Shown here: piece after piece, positions 14,440 through 22,230 of the stretch
Numbering within the stretch: the stretch's first letter is position 1
Layout: every line of letters begins with the position of its first letter
Source of the DNA: M10-OD1-4 sp038061695
Lineage (GTDB): Bacteria > Patescibacteriota > Minisyncoccia > GWC2-36-17 > M10-OD1-4
Assembly (NCBI GenBank): GCA_038061695.1
Contig: JBBTYT010000004.1
Coordinates: 1-22,760, forward strand
DNA: 22,760 nucleotides
Direction of reading: 5' to 3'
The notes under the pieces: generated by a model
Told to the model about the DNA's origin: nothing
Database searches by the model: none
Seen by the model: the letters and a program-made list of their open reading frames with translations, nothing else
Position numbers and translations under genes: made by a program

Positions 14440-16745
14440 AATTTTCTAGTTTTAATACGCAATGAATTTGAAACAACTGAAACAGATGAAAATGCCATCG
14501 CGAGTCCAGCAAAGATAGGTGACAACATTACTCCAAATATAGGATATAAAATACCAGCCGCAACTGGTATGCCGACTATATTATAAATAAAAGCCCAGAA
14601 TAAATTCTGCTTAATTCCTCGCATTGTCATTTTTGAGAGTTTAATGGCTTTTGTAAGTTTTGAAATATCGCCGTACAAAAGTGTAATTCCTGCCGACTCA
14701 ATAGCAACGTCAGTACCTGTACTCATAGCGATGCCGACATCCGCCTGAGCAAGAGCCGGAGCATCATTAACACCATCACCAGCCATCGCCACCACTCTAC
14801 CTTGAGATTGAAGCTCTTTAATTTTATTTAATTTATCTTCAGGCAAAACTTCCGCCACAACATCATCAATACCGACATCTCGCGCAATAGCTAAAGCAGT
14901 ATTTTTATCATCACCTGTAAGCATAACAATTTTTATACCGAGCTTATGGAGCTGTTTTACCGCATCAATAGCTTCTGGCTTTATCGCATCGGCGACAATA
15001 ACCACTCCAATAATCTCCTGCGCAGTTGTTAAAATAATTGGAGTTTTGCCTTCAGATGTTTCTTTTTCAAATATCTTTCTATCAAATGAGAGTTTAATAT
15101 CTTCAATAAATTTCATATTACCGACAAAATATTCCTTGCCATTCACTAATCCCTTAATCCCCTTACCCTTAATGCTTTCGAAATTTTCTACTGATGACAA
15201 TGCTATATTATTTTTTCGAGCATATTCAATAATTGCATGAGCTATCGGATGTTCAGATTTACTCTCAAGAGATGCAAGAATAGCAATAATTTCTAAATCT
15301 GTCTTTTTAGAATAATTTTTAATAGAAACAAGCTCTGGCTTACCCTTAGTGATAGTTCCTGTCTTATCAACAACTACAATATCTACTTTATGAAGCTTTT
15401 CAAGCGTTGCCGCATCTTTAATGAGAATTCCCTCTTTTGCACCCTTGCCGACACCAACAATAATCGCTGTCGGTGTTGCGAGTCCCAAAGCACATGGACA
15501 AGCGATTATTAAAATAGAAACAAATGAAACTAAACCCAATGAAAGCGCTTGTGAAAAACCGAGATATTGTGTGCCGATAAAAAGCCAAGCTCCAAGAGCA
15601 ACAAAAGATAAGACTAATACTATTGGCACAAAAATAGATGATATCTTATCTGCTAAAGATTGTATTGGCGCCTTACTGCCCTGCGCATCTTCAACCATTC
15701 TAATAATATTGGCAAGGAGTGTCTCCGATCCAATTTTTGTCGCTTTGAATGTAAATGCTCCACTCGTATTTATTGTTCCGGCAACAACAGTATCACCATT
15801 ATTTTTTTTAACTGGCATCGGCTCTCCGGTAATCATTGATTCATCTATATAGGAAGAGCCACCAATGATTATCCCGTCAACAGGAATTTTTGTTCCAGGC
15901 TTTACAATAATAAAATCACCATGCACAACATCTTCAATTCGTATCTCCTTCTCAATTTTATTTCTAATAACAAGTGCTGTCTTTGCCTGTAAGTTCAAAA
16001 GTTTTTCTATCGCATCACCAGTTCTTAATTTAGATCGCATTTCAAGATATTTACCAAGAGTAATAAAAGCAATGACAATAATGGTTACATCATAATAGCT
16101 ATTCTCTACATTAATGAATGGCCGTAATGTCTCCTCAAATGCAGAAACAACAAACGAGAAAATATACGCCACTGATGTACCTATGCCGATAAGCGTATCC
16201 ATATTTGCTCTACCATAACGAAAAAAACGATATACCCCGATAAGATATGGCTTACCGACTACAAAAAGCATATAAGTAGCCATGAGCGGTAAAATATGAT
16301 GAAAAAATTCTCTCCAAAAATATGAAAGAGGAGTAATTATGTCAAATTGAGCTAAAATCTCCCAAGTCATAACAAAAATAGAAAAGATAACAAGCGGAAT
16401 AGTGGAGATCACCTTGTTTTTCATCTCCAAAAGTTCGGTCAATTTTTCTTTTTTTGATTGATTAAGACCTAAATGTTCAGCATGCTCATCCTCTGACATA
16501 TTCATTGATTTTGCCGTAGGAATAGTAATAACGGGAACAATAAAAGAGTAGCCCAGCGGTTCTATTGTTTTTAATATCTCATCCGTAGATATCTTTGATT
16601 CATCAAAGGAAAGTTTTGCTGTTTCAGTTCCATAATTAACTTCGGCAGAAATAACACCATCTATTTTTTTAAGTCTCTTTTCTATTATGCTCGCACATGA
16701 GGCGCAATGCATTCCCTTTATTTTAAATATTTTTTGTTTATTCAT
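14436..16745 (-). CDS. copA: Copper-translocating P1B-type ATPase
   Basis: 769 residues. One N-terminal HMA domain (GMHCASC, C14 and C17), a short Met/His-bearing linker (MNMSEDEHAEH), membrane pairs, the actuator TGE (306-308), the ion-binding CPC motif (C416-P-C418, in ACPCALGLATPT), the phosphorylated Asp460 in DKTGTIT, the SEHP motif (H499-P500) that marks heavy-metal pumps, and GDGVNDAPALA near the C-terminus. This set is diagnostic for CopA-like Cu(I) exporters; silver is a possible co-substrate. It starts 35 bases after rnr and shares its stop with the next gene, so it is probably transcribed with rnr or from a promoter inside the end of rnr. It ends with TGA, which also shows that TGA is a stop here. 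Confidence 0.95.
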   Translation of the reverse strand: MNKQKIFKIKGMHCASCASIIEKRLKKIDGVISAEVNYGTETAKLSFDESKISTDEILKTIEPLGYSFIVPVITIPTAKSMNMSEDEHAEHLGLNQSKKEKLTELLEMKNKVISTIPLVIFSIFVMTWEILAQFDIITPLSYFWREFFHHILPLMATYMLFVVGKPYLIGVYRFFRYGRANMDTLIGIGTSVAYIFSFVVSAFEETLRPFINVENSYYDVTIIVIAFITLGKYLEMRSKLRTGDAIEKLLNLQAKTALVIRNKIEKEIRIEDVVHGDFIIVKPGTKIPVDGIIIGGSSYIDESMITGEPMPVKKNNGDTVVAGTINTSGAFTFKATKIGSETLLANIIRMVEDAQGSKAPIQSLADKISSIFVPIVLVLSFVALGAWLFIGTQYLGFSQALSLGLVSFVSILIIACPCALGLATPTAIIVGVGKGAKEGILIKDAATLEKLHKVDIVVVDKTGTITKGKPELVSIKNYSKKTDLEIIAILASLESKSEHPIAHAIIEYARKNNIALSSVENFESIKGKGIKGLVNGKEYFVGNMKFIEDIKLSFDRKIFEKETSEGKTPIILTTAQEIIGVVIVADAIKPEAIDAVKQLHKLGIKIVMLTGDDKNTALAIARDVGIDDVVAEVLPEDKLNKIKELQSQGRVVAMAGDGVNDAPALAQADVGIAMSTGTDVAIESAGITLLYGDISKLTKAIKLSKMTMRGIKQNLFWAFIYNIVGIPVAAGILYPIFGVMLSPIFAGLAMAFSSVSVVSNSLRIKTRKL

Positions 16746-16780
16746 AATTAATTTTAAAAATTATAAATTTAACAACACCT

Positions 16781-18754
16781 TTAAATAAGTTCGTAATCAA
16801 TTGACTTGCGTCCAATATCAACTGACTTAACTCGAATTCGCACTTTGTCACCTAACGTGTAACGCTTGCGACTATTCTTGCCAATGATGCGATATTTCTC
16901 TTTCTCAAAAATATAAAAATCTTTGCCAAGATCACTTATACGCACAAGACCTTCGCATTTTGTTTCGTCTTCTTCAACAAAAATTCCCCATTCAACAACA
17001 CCTGATATCATACCGTTAAACTCTTGCCCCACACGCACAGACATATACTCAGCTTGTTTATATTTAACGGATGCGCGTTCTGCGTCAGCAGCAAGTTTTT
17101 CCATCTCTGATGAATGTATTGATAAGAGTCTATATTCTTTCATCTCTTCTTTTGACACTGGCTCACCGGCAAGATAATGCTCAAGAAGACGATGCACCAT
17201 CACATCCGGATAACGTCGGATTGGCGAAGTAAAATGCGTATAATGTTCAAATGCAACTCCATAATGCCCTCTATTTTCAGTTGAATAAATCGCCTTTGCC
17301 ATAGTCCGTATAATTGCAATATTAAGCATTGCTTCTTCCGGCGTACCTTTTATTTTTTCAAGAAGCTTATTTATATCATGAGAAGAAACACGCCCATCTT
17401 CCAAGTGAATTTTATGACCAAGACCAGAAAGAAGATGTGCAAGCTCAAGAAGACGTTTTGGTTTTGGCTCATCGTGAATGCGATATATAAAAATATCCTC
17501 CGAACCTTTCTTACCGCTAGATTTATTATTTGTCATTTTACTTGATACAAATTCTGCAACTTTTTTATTTGCAAGAAGCATAAATCCCTCAATAAGCTTA
17601 TTTGTATCTTGGGATATTTTTTTATAAACACGGATTGGCTTTTTATTTTCATCAAGGATAAAACGCACCTCCTCCTGTTCAAAAGATATAGCCCCTTCTT
17701 CTTTGTTTTGTCTTATAAGCTTCTTTGCTATGATATTTAAAATATTAAGTTCATTATAAAAAATACCGGAATGCTTATTGAGGACTTCTTGCGCTTCTTC
17801 ATATGTAAAGCGTTTGTTAGAGTTTATAATCGCGCGACCAAACCATGACTCTTTAATAATCGCCTTCTCATTTGAATTTACAGCACTCTCTTTGGCAAAT
17901 ATAAAAACCGCAGAAAAAACAAGCTTATCGTCTCCTTGATTTAAAGAACAAAGATCATTTGAAAGGATCTCAGGAAACATCGGAATAACACGATCAACAA
18001 GATATATTGAAGTTGCTCGTCTACGCGCTTCTTCATCTATTGCCGTATGAGCTTTTACATACGCAGAGACATCAGCAATATGCACACCAATCTCAAAATC
18101 GCCATTTTGAAGGGTTTTAATAGATATAGCATCATCAAAATCTTTTGCATCTGCAGGATCAATAGTAAAAGTTATCACATCGCGGAAATCACGTCTTTTC
18201 TTTGCTTCTTCCACTATGAATGCTGACGCATTTTTTTTAAGCATCGTCGCTTCATTTTCTATATCTGCCGGGATTTCAAGTGAAAGACCACCCTCAAGTA
18301 CTATAGCACGAATTTCTGTTTCGTTTTCACCGGCATTTCCAATAATCTCAATAATTTCAGCTTGAGGCGGTTTTTTTGGATCATCCCAAGAAATAAATCT
18401 GATAAACACTTTTTTACCGTTTAACACTTTGCCTTTTGGTGGATTTGGAATAAAAAAATTAACATAAATATTAGTATTTTGAGGAATAACAAAAACAACA
18501 CCATTTTCTTTAATAGTGCCTACAAAAGTTTTCTTTATGCGTTCAAGAATCTCAACAACCTCTCCGGTTTGCTGTTTTGCGCCTAAAATTTTGGGATAAA
18601 GCAAAACCTTCACGCGATCATTTGGAAGAGCTGTCTTTAAAAACCCAGCCTCAATACGAATATCATTCTCGCGTAATTCATCTTCACCCTGTGATACAAA
18701 ACCAGTACCCCTACCAGTAGTTGTAATAAAACCTTCAATATATTTCTTTATCAT
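16781..18754 (-). CDS. rnr: Ribonuclease R / RNase II family exoribonuclease
   Basis: 657 residues. Cold-shock-like OB segments occupy the first ~150 residues (GRGTGFV), then the RNB catalytic domain with TIDPADAKDFDDAISI (D199, D205, D207, D208, the Mg-binding acids), HIADVSAYV, and the late RNB signature HYTHFTSPIRRYPDVMVHRL. The C-terminal ~85 residues form an S1 domain (FNGMISGVVEWGIFVE). It degrades structured RNA 3' to 5', acting in mRNA decay, rRNA and tmRNA-linked turnover. It is shorter than typical RNase R because it lacks the N-terminal helix-turn-helix and the basic tail. Only an extended -10-like element precedes it. copA follows after 35 bases. Confidence 0.93.
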   Translation of the reverse strand: MIKKYIEGFITTTGRGTGFVSQGEDELRENDIRIEAGFLKTALPNDRVKVLLYPKILGAKQQTGEVVEILERIKKTFVGTIKENGVVFVIPQNTNIYVNFFIPNPPKGKVLNGKKVFIRFISWDDPKKPPQAEIIEIIGNAGENETEIRAIVLEGGLSLEIPADIENEATMLKKNASAFIVEEAKKRRDFRDVITFTIDPADAKDFDDAISIKTLQNGDFEIGVHIADVSAYVKAHTAIDEEARRRATSIYLVDRVIPMFPEILSNDLCSLNQGDDKLVFSAVFIFAKESAVNSNEKAIIKESWFGRAIINSNKRFTYEEAQEVLNKHSGIFYNELNILNIIAKKLIRQNKEEGAISFEQEEVRFILDENKKPIRVYKKISQDTNKLIEGFMLLANKKVAEFVSSKMTNNKSSGKKGSEDIFIYRIHDEPKPKRLLELAHLLSGLGHKIHLEDGRVSSHDINKLLEKIKGTPEEAMLNIAIIRTMAKAIYSTENRGHYGVAFEHYTHFTSPIRRYPDVMVHRLLEHYLAGEPVSKEEMKEYRLLSIHSSEMEKLAADAERASVKYKQAEYMSVRVGQEFNGMISGVVEWGIFVEEDETKCEGLVRISDLGKDFYIFEKEKYRIIGKNSRKRYTLGDKVRIRVKSVDIGRKSIDYELI

Positions 18755-18773
18755 ATCTTCATAATTTCATCTT

Positions 18774-18779
18774 ACAATA
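18774..18779 (-). promoter_or_regulatory. Candidate extended -10 element for rnr
   Basis: TATTGT preceded by TGC, within TTTATTTTGTGCTATTGT; no good -35 (TAGTAA at the right distance). The 15 bases ATAGCACAAAATAAA (plus strand) recur exactly in the promoter at 22052-22079. The expected leader would be only about 12 bases. Confidence 0.35.
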
Positions 18780-18783
18780 GCAC

Positions 18784-18809
18784 AAAATAAAGCTTTTTAC
18801 TATTTTTAT
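18784..18809. repeat. Left copy of a 26-bp direct repeat flanking the 18932-19333 gene
   Basis: AAAATAAAG-C-TTTTTACTAT-T-TTTAT matches 19501-19526 at 24 of 26 positions, in the same orientation. It overlaps the upstream region of rnr. See the right copy. Confidence 0.5.
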
Positions 18810-18882
18810 TTTTAATAATTAAAATTCATCTTCCTTATCAATTTCAAGAACCACTAATTTTATTCCTGTTGAAAATAAAAAA

Positions 18883-18914
18883 GGACTCCGCTAGCAATTT
18901 TTTGCTGGGAGCCC
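18883..18914 (-). terminator. Terminator of the macro-like gene
   Basis: On the minus strand GGGCTCC pairs with GGAGTCC (one G-U), an inner AGCAA/TTGCT stem closes a four-base loop, and a TTTTTTATTTTC run follows. It lies 17 bases past the stop at 18932. Confidence 0.7.
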
Positions 18915-18931
18915 CTTGATATTATTGCGAG

Positions 18932-19333
18932 CTATGATTGTGATATATAAACCACAAGATTCTTATTCGACTGTTCCATTCCCTCAAGAATGGCACAGAC
19001 ATCAGCACCATTCATTATATCTAATTTACCAGAACCCATCAGAATAACAGCGATTTCCTTGCTTCTGGGAGCAATTATATTATCTAGGCACTGCCGAACG
19101 AGATGAGGTGTTTCATCCCATCCGCCAGGACCGAACGTATGACAAATCATCCCATGGTAGATCTTTTTATCTTTACTATGATTGAGTACATCACCCATCC
19201 TCACACAATTGGGGATGGCGATTTCTGACCATATGTCAAAGGACACTGGTATATCCACCTGCGTGCCGAGTGCAAAAGCAATATGCTTTTGTGGTGCCAT
19301 TAAGATGCCTCCGTTAAATGTGTCGACAATCAT
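18932..19333 (-). CDS. Hypothetical protein, possibly macro-domain-like
   Basis: 133 residues with no signal peptide or membrane span. The ATG at 19333 follows TATAGGAGATTAGAA, a clear SD. A C-terminal block, AVILMGSGKLDIMNGADVCA (residues 95-114), resembles the end of macro domains (hydrophobic strand, then G-x-G with following GA), and HGMICHTFGPGGWDETPH (60-77) precedes it. The usual N-terminal macro signature (N-A-A-N) is absent, so the assignment to ADP-ribose chemistry is weak. The gene is isolated: its own promoter (19383-19411), terminator (18883-18914), and flanking 26-bp direct repeats. I do not recognise a definite family. Confidence 0.6.
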   Translation of the reverse strand: MIVDTFNGGILMAPQKHIAFALGTQVDIPVSFDIWSEIAIPNCVRMGDVLNHSKDKKIYHGMICHTFGPGGWDETPHLVRQCLDNIIAPRSKEIAVILMGSGKLDIMNGADVCAILEGMEQSNKNLVVYISQS

Positions 19334-19382
19334 TTCTAATCTCCTATAGTATATGATTTCTGAGATTCAAAAATCTGTCGCA

Positions 19383-19411
19383 AGCATAACACAAGATGTA
19401 ATACTATGCAA
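19383..19411 (-). promoter_or_regulatory. Sigma70-type promoter for the macro-like gene
   Basis: TTGCAT (19406-19411), 17-base spacer ending in TGT, TATGCT (19383-19388). The leader has a weak hairpin AGATT-TTTG-AATCT (19363-19376), then AGGAG as SD. Confidence 0.6.
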
Positions 19412-19500
19412 GTTTTAAACTCATTAAATTAAAGCGAGGATGGCACCGGACTCCTCACATACGAAGTAAGTTTGTAGAAAAGTTATTAATACATCACCAT

Positions 19501-19526
19501 AAAATAAAGTTTTTTACTATATTTAT
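19501..19526. repeat. Right copy of the 26-bp direct repeat
   Basis: Same sequence as 18784-18809 except for two positions, placed upstream of the methyltransferase promoter. The two copies bracket about 690 bases containing the complete macro-like gene with its promoter and terminator, as a duplicated site around an insertion would. AT-richness makes chance less negligible than usual. Confidence 0.5.
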
Positions 19527-19527
19527 A

Positions 19528-19557
19528 TTGCTTTGCTATATAATAAAATGCTAAGAT
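19528..19557 (+). promoter_or_regulatory. Candidate promoter for the methyltransferase gene
   Basis: TTGCTT (19528-19533), 18-base spacer ending in TGC, TAAGAT (19552-19557). The ATG at 19574 would then have a leader of only about ten bases and no SD. Confidence 0.4.
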
Positions 19558-19573
19558 ATTAATTATTTACCTA

Positions 19574-20428
19574 ATGAAAAAAATTATGAATAATAAAGAA
19601 AAACAAGATAACCTGAATTATCATAAAGGATTAGCAATGTATTTTTCACCGGAAATTGCTGAAAAATTTGCCGAATCAGAACAAAATGAAAAGAATTTTA
19701 AAGTTGCTAAAATTATAGACACTATATTAATGCAAGAATCTGAAAAACTTCAAAATCCTATTTATTCTGCTGAATTAGGAGGCGGTGCTCATCCTGACAG
19801 ATACCATGAATTTTTTGATAAATTACTTAGCGAACCGCGCGGACATATGGATTGGGTTGATCTTTCGCCGTATATGCTTAAGCTTGCGGTAAAATATATC
19901 TCTGAAGAAAAATATAAAAATAGAAATGAGATCATCACCTTCATTGAAAATGATATTTTAGAATATTTACGCACTCTTGAAAATGAAAAGCTTGATACTG
20001 CTATAATGAAATATACTATTGACCATATTGATGATCTTAATGAATTATTTAAACTTCTTTCAGAAAAAATAAAACATGGCGGTAAACTAATCGCCACAAT
20101 CGGAAACATAAATCCTGAATTAAAAAGTTTTTCAACAAATGCCCGCTTTTTGTATAACGGAGAAGAATTTCCTGACGATGAAACTCGAGAATTAAAAGAT
20201 GGTGATAGCTTTACAGTTAAGTTTTTTAAAGTTTCCGGCGACCCAACAGCTGGTTATATTGATGGCGCTGAAACAAAAAAATATTTCCATTCCGCCGAAA
20301 AAATAAAGAATTTGGCCGAATCTTTCGGTTTTGATATATTTTTAGGAGATTGGAAAGATTTTGTTGAACAAGAAAAACAAAATGACGAAACAATGAATCA
20401 AGATGTTTTGGTGTTAACAAAAAGATAA
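19574..20428 (+). CDS. Class I SAM-dependent methyltransferase
   Basis: 284 residues. Motif I is SAELGGGAHPDRYH (from residue 65), the glycine-rich SAM loop, followed by the acidic strand end WVDLSPYML (D96), an ENDILEYL segment (motif II region), and TAIMKYTIDHIDDL then HGGKLIATIGN for the later Rossmann strands. The C-terminal part (WKDFVEQEKQ) closes the fold. The substrate (small molecule, lipid or protein) cannot be told. Met1 or Met5 could be the start; there is no SD for either. Divergent from the macro-like gene and convergent with the broken PP2C-like gene, with which it shares a bidirectional terminator. Confidence 0.75.
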   Translation: MKKIMNNKEKQDNLNYHKGLAMYFSPEIAEKFAESEQNEKNFKVAKIIDTILMQESEKLQNPIYSAELGGGAHPDRYHEFFDKLLSEPRGHMDWVDLSPYMLKLAVKYISEEKYKNRNEIITFIENDILEYLRTLENEKLDTAIMKYTIDHIDDLNELFKLLSEKIKHGGKLIATIGNINPELKSFSTNARFLYNGEEFPDDETRELKDGDSFTVKFFKVSGDPTAGYIDGAETKKYFHSAEKIKNLAESFGFDIFLGDWKDFVEQEKQNDETMNQDVLVLTKR

Positions 20429-20430
20429 AA

Positions 20431-20464
20431 AACCAGTCAAAACGAATTTTCTCGTTGACTGGTT
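20431..20464. terminator. Bidirectional terminator between convergent genes
   Basis: AACCAGTCAA / TTGACTGGTT (10 perfect pairs) plus inner AACGA/TCGTT with a loop, flanked by an A run on the left and GTTTTT on the right. It serves the methyltransferase (+) and the PP2C-like gene (-). Confidence 0.8.
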
Positions 20465-20483
20465 GTTTTTAATTAAATAATTT

Positions 20484-20747
20484 TTATTTTTTATCTTGTA
20501 TATAATCCAAAAGAGATTCTAGCAGATTATTTCCATAATCAGCAAGACAAACTCTATCTTTTATTATGCAAAATTGTCTTGGATCAGATAGGTCTTCTAC
20601 AAAATCTATCTTTATTTCACGAATAAACTGCCAGATAGGATGACTACGTACATCCTCTTTACTGGCTGGCTCTCCTCTCTGTTGAATATTAACAAACCAA
20701 CAGATAGTAAAAAGTGTTGGCGCTAACATAGTCAAAATGAGCGACAA
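20484..20747 (-). pseudogene. C-terminal fragment of the frameshifted PP2C-like gene
   Basis: The frame continues the upstream fragment after a one-base shift. From about NIQQRGEPASKEDVRSHP to the end IKDRVCLADYGNNLLESLLD it reads as the tail of a PP2C-type phosphatase, where the LADYGNNLLES part sits at the place of the family's late acidic motif (usually SDG), here degenerate. The Met at 20747 lies in the overlap and begins a hydrophobic stretch that is probably out of the true frame, so it is unlikely to be a real start. The joined gene (20484-21213) has one base too many; a T5 run at 20709-20713 (A5 on plus) is the best place for it, giving 242 residues. Confidence 0.5.
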
Positions 20748-21213
20748 AAGAATCGCAAATTGAAGACCAATATGCTTTATTATTTTTGATAATTACGAAT
20801 GAACCAGTAGTGGCATAAAATCCCGTGATGTTTCCTGAAATATCGCTCTTGCCGATTTTTTCATTGTATCTTTTTACTTCGACGTTCGCTTCTTTAAACA
20901 CTTTAATAATTTTTTCTGCGTCAAACTCGCCGTATTTTTCAGTTACACTTTTTGTAACGGCTTCGCAAAATACTTTTGCAACTTCTCCAGCTGGAGAAGG
21001 ATTCGGATATTTTTGATTATCCTCTACTAACTTTTTGAAATTCAACGTAACACCGTCCGAAACAACAAAGACAGGAGGTGAATTTGACGCAATGAGATAA
21101 TCCTCTTGCGGATGTTTATATGTTTCTGGCAAGTGTTCGGTTAGATTTCTCTTTTCTGCAAACACCCTTATCGCTTCTTTTGTAGGTTGCTCAATAATTG
21201 ATAAATATTGCAT
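20689..21213 (-). CDS. PP2C-like protein phosphatase, N-terminal part (frameshifted)
   Basis: 174 residues before a premature stop. Features of a PP2C-type Ser/Thr phosphatase of the kind common in CPR genomes: ED at 37-38, VFVVSDGVTL (D53-G54, metal-binding), YPNPSPAGEVAKVFCEAV, then GFYATTGSFVIIKNNKAYWS and CDS (153-155) in place of the usual GDS/GDC. These proteins dephosphorylate Ser/Thr in the cytoplasm. The C-terminal metal Asp motif is missing here and appears, in degenerate form, in the other frame downstream, so the gene is either decayed or suffers a sequencing indel. No SD: the ATG is six bases past a possible -10, and the mRNA may be leaderless. Confidence 0.6.
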   Translation of the reverse strand: MQYLSIIEQPTKEAIRVFAEKRNLTEHLPETYKHPQEDYLIASNSPPVFVVSDGVTLNFKKLVEDNQKYPNPSPAGEVAKVFCEAVTKSVTEKYGEFDAEKIIKVFKEANVEVKRYNEKIGKSDISGNITGFYATTGSFVIIKNNKAYWSSICDSFVAHFDYVSANTFYYLLVC

Positions 21214-21219
21214 AGGTAA

Positions 21220-21248
21220 AGTTTAGAAAAAAGAAACCGCTTTGTAAA
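21220..21248 (-). promoter_or_regulatory. Possible leaderless promoter overlapping the upstream terminator
   Basis: TTTACA (21243-21248), 17 bases, TAAACT (21220-21225), ending six bases before the ATG at 21213, so the transcript would start at or next to the start codon. The -35 lies inside the terminator stem of the TPR-like gene. Confidence 0.3.
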
Positions 21249-21260
21249 TGAATACAAAGC
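21239..21260 (-). terminator. Terminator of the TPR-like gene
   Basis: GCTTTGTA / TACAAAGC (8 perfect pairs) with a six-base loop, then GGTTTCTTTTTT on the minus strand, about 24 bases past the stop at 21284. Confidence 0.65.
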
Positions 21261-21283
21261 AGCTAAAGATGCACGCTACATCG

Positions 21284-22003
21284 TTATTGATATAGCTTGA
21301 GAATTTGATCGCGTGCGCCTGTTGCTTGCGCGAGCTTATTCGCCTTATCATACAGCTCATTCGCAGGTGGTAGATTACCTATAGCACACATCTGATGGGA
21401 CAAATTTGCAGATTGGCGATATATACGCTCCGCTTGCATCGGGTCTTGCTTTTCCGCTTTCTCTGCTTCGACAAGTGCGCAACACACTTCCGTTACAGCC
21501 TTGTCATTATATCCTTCGCGCCGATAGATTTCGGCAAATCCTATGTGAAGCAATCCTCGCGTGTGAGCCTTCTCCGGATTCTTGGCGAACGCGACAATAA
21601 TACACTGTTTTGCCTCGTCGTACTGTCCTCGAAGACGCAAGACACTTTGACGAATATCACACCAATCGGCTGACATGCCGTTATAGCCAACCAGTTCGAC
21701 AACGCGATCTGAGAGTGGAAGCATACGCCAGTAGCAGTACCCAGCAAGCGGAAACCATGTGAGACACCATGTTGTGACTTTCACCAGAGCGAGCCACTTC
21801 GGACGAAGCGCCGCCTTGAGTTGGGCAAAAGCGGTGCCGACGATACTGTAGTAGGTGCTTGATAGAGCGGAATATCCTCCAGCTTGCACCCATAGATTGT
21901 CCGACCGCATTTTCTCTTTCTCTTGCTTTCGCGATTTGAGAAGAAGCCATATCTTGGCGAGAAACGATATCTTACGCCAACTTAAATCATAGATTGAAGT
22001 CAT
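21284..22003 (-). CDS. TPR-like membrane-associated protein of unknown function
   Basis: 239 residues. The ATG at 22003 has an excellent SD (TATAGGAGATAGAAA). The N-terminal 60 residues are basic and helical; residues about 68-92 (WLALVKVTTWCLTWFPLAGY) form a probable membrane span; the C-terminal 130 residues contain helix pairs of TPR character (LRLRGQYDEAKQCIIVAFAK, GFAEIYRREGYNDKAVTEV, ANELYDKANKLAQATG). TPR repeats bind partner proteins; the partner is unknown. The gene is much richer in G+C than the core genes here and is a monocistronic unit with its own promoter and terminator. No family is recognised. Confidence 0.65.
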   Translation of the reverse strand: MTSIYDLSWRKISFLAKIWLLLKSRKQEKEKMRSDNLWVQAGGYSALSSTYYSIVGTAFAQLKAALRPKWLALVKVTTWCLTWFPLAGYCYWRMLPLSDRVVELVGYNGMSADWCDIRQSVLRLRGQYDEAKQCIIVAFAKNPEKAHTRGLLHIGFAEIYRREGYNDKAVTEVCCALVEAEKAEKQDPMQAERIYRQSANLSHQMCAIGNLPPANELYDKANKLAQATGARDQILKLYQ

Positions 22004-22051
22004 TTTCTATCTCCTATATTTTTTGGTTTCCGTGATTCGGAAACTGGCATA

Positions 22052-22079
22052 ACTATAGCACAAAATAAATATTATGCAA
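22052..22079 (-). promoter_or_regulatory. Sigma70-type promoter for the TPR-like gene
   Basis: TTGCAT (22074-22079), 16-base spacer ending in TGC, TATAGT (22052-22057). The leader has a perfect 7-bp hairpin GTTTCCG-AATCA-CGGAAAC (22026-22044), then AGGAG as SD. Confidence 0.7.
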
Positions 22080-22230
22080 GTTTTTAGCCGCCTCCTAAAA
22101 TTGCTTCGCTCTATTTTCAGAATATCCCACAATTCAAAACTTTTCAATTTTTTCGCTGGAGATAAAACTTAATCCTCGTCGCGTCTTGTGGCGCGACAAA
22201 CAAATAAATTAAAATATTCAGAAATAGAAA

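Noticed and set aside
15421..15852. 143-codon plus-strand frame inside copA
   Set aside because: Antisense shadow of the ATPase core; no start signal or recognisable domain.
19436..19475. GC-richer patch GAGGATGGCACCGGACTCCTC resembling a structured RNA piece
   Set aside because: Only a 5-bp stem, no recognised riboswitch or T-box signature, and too short to support a call.
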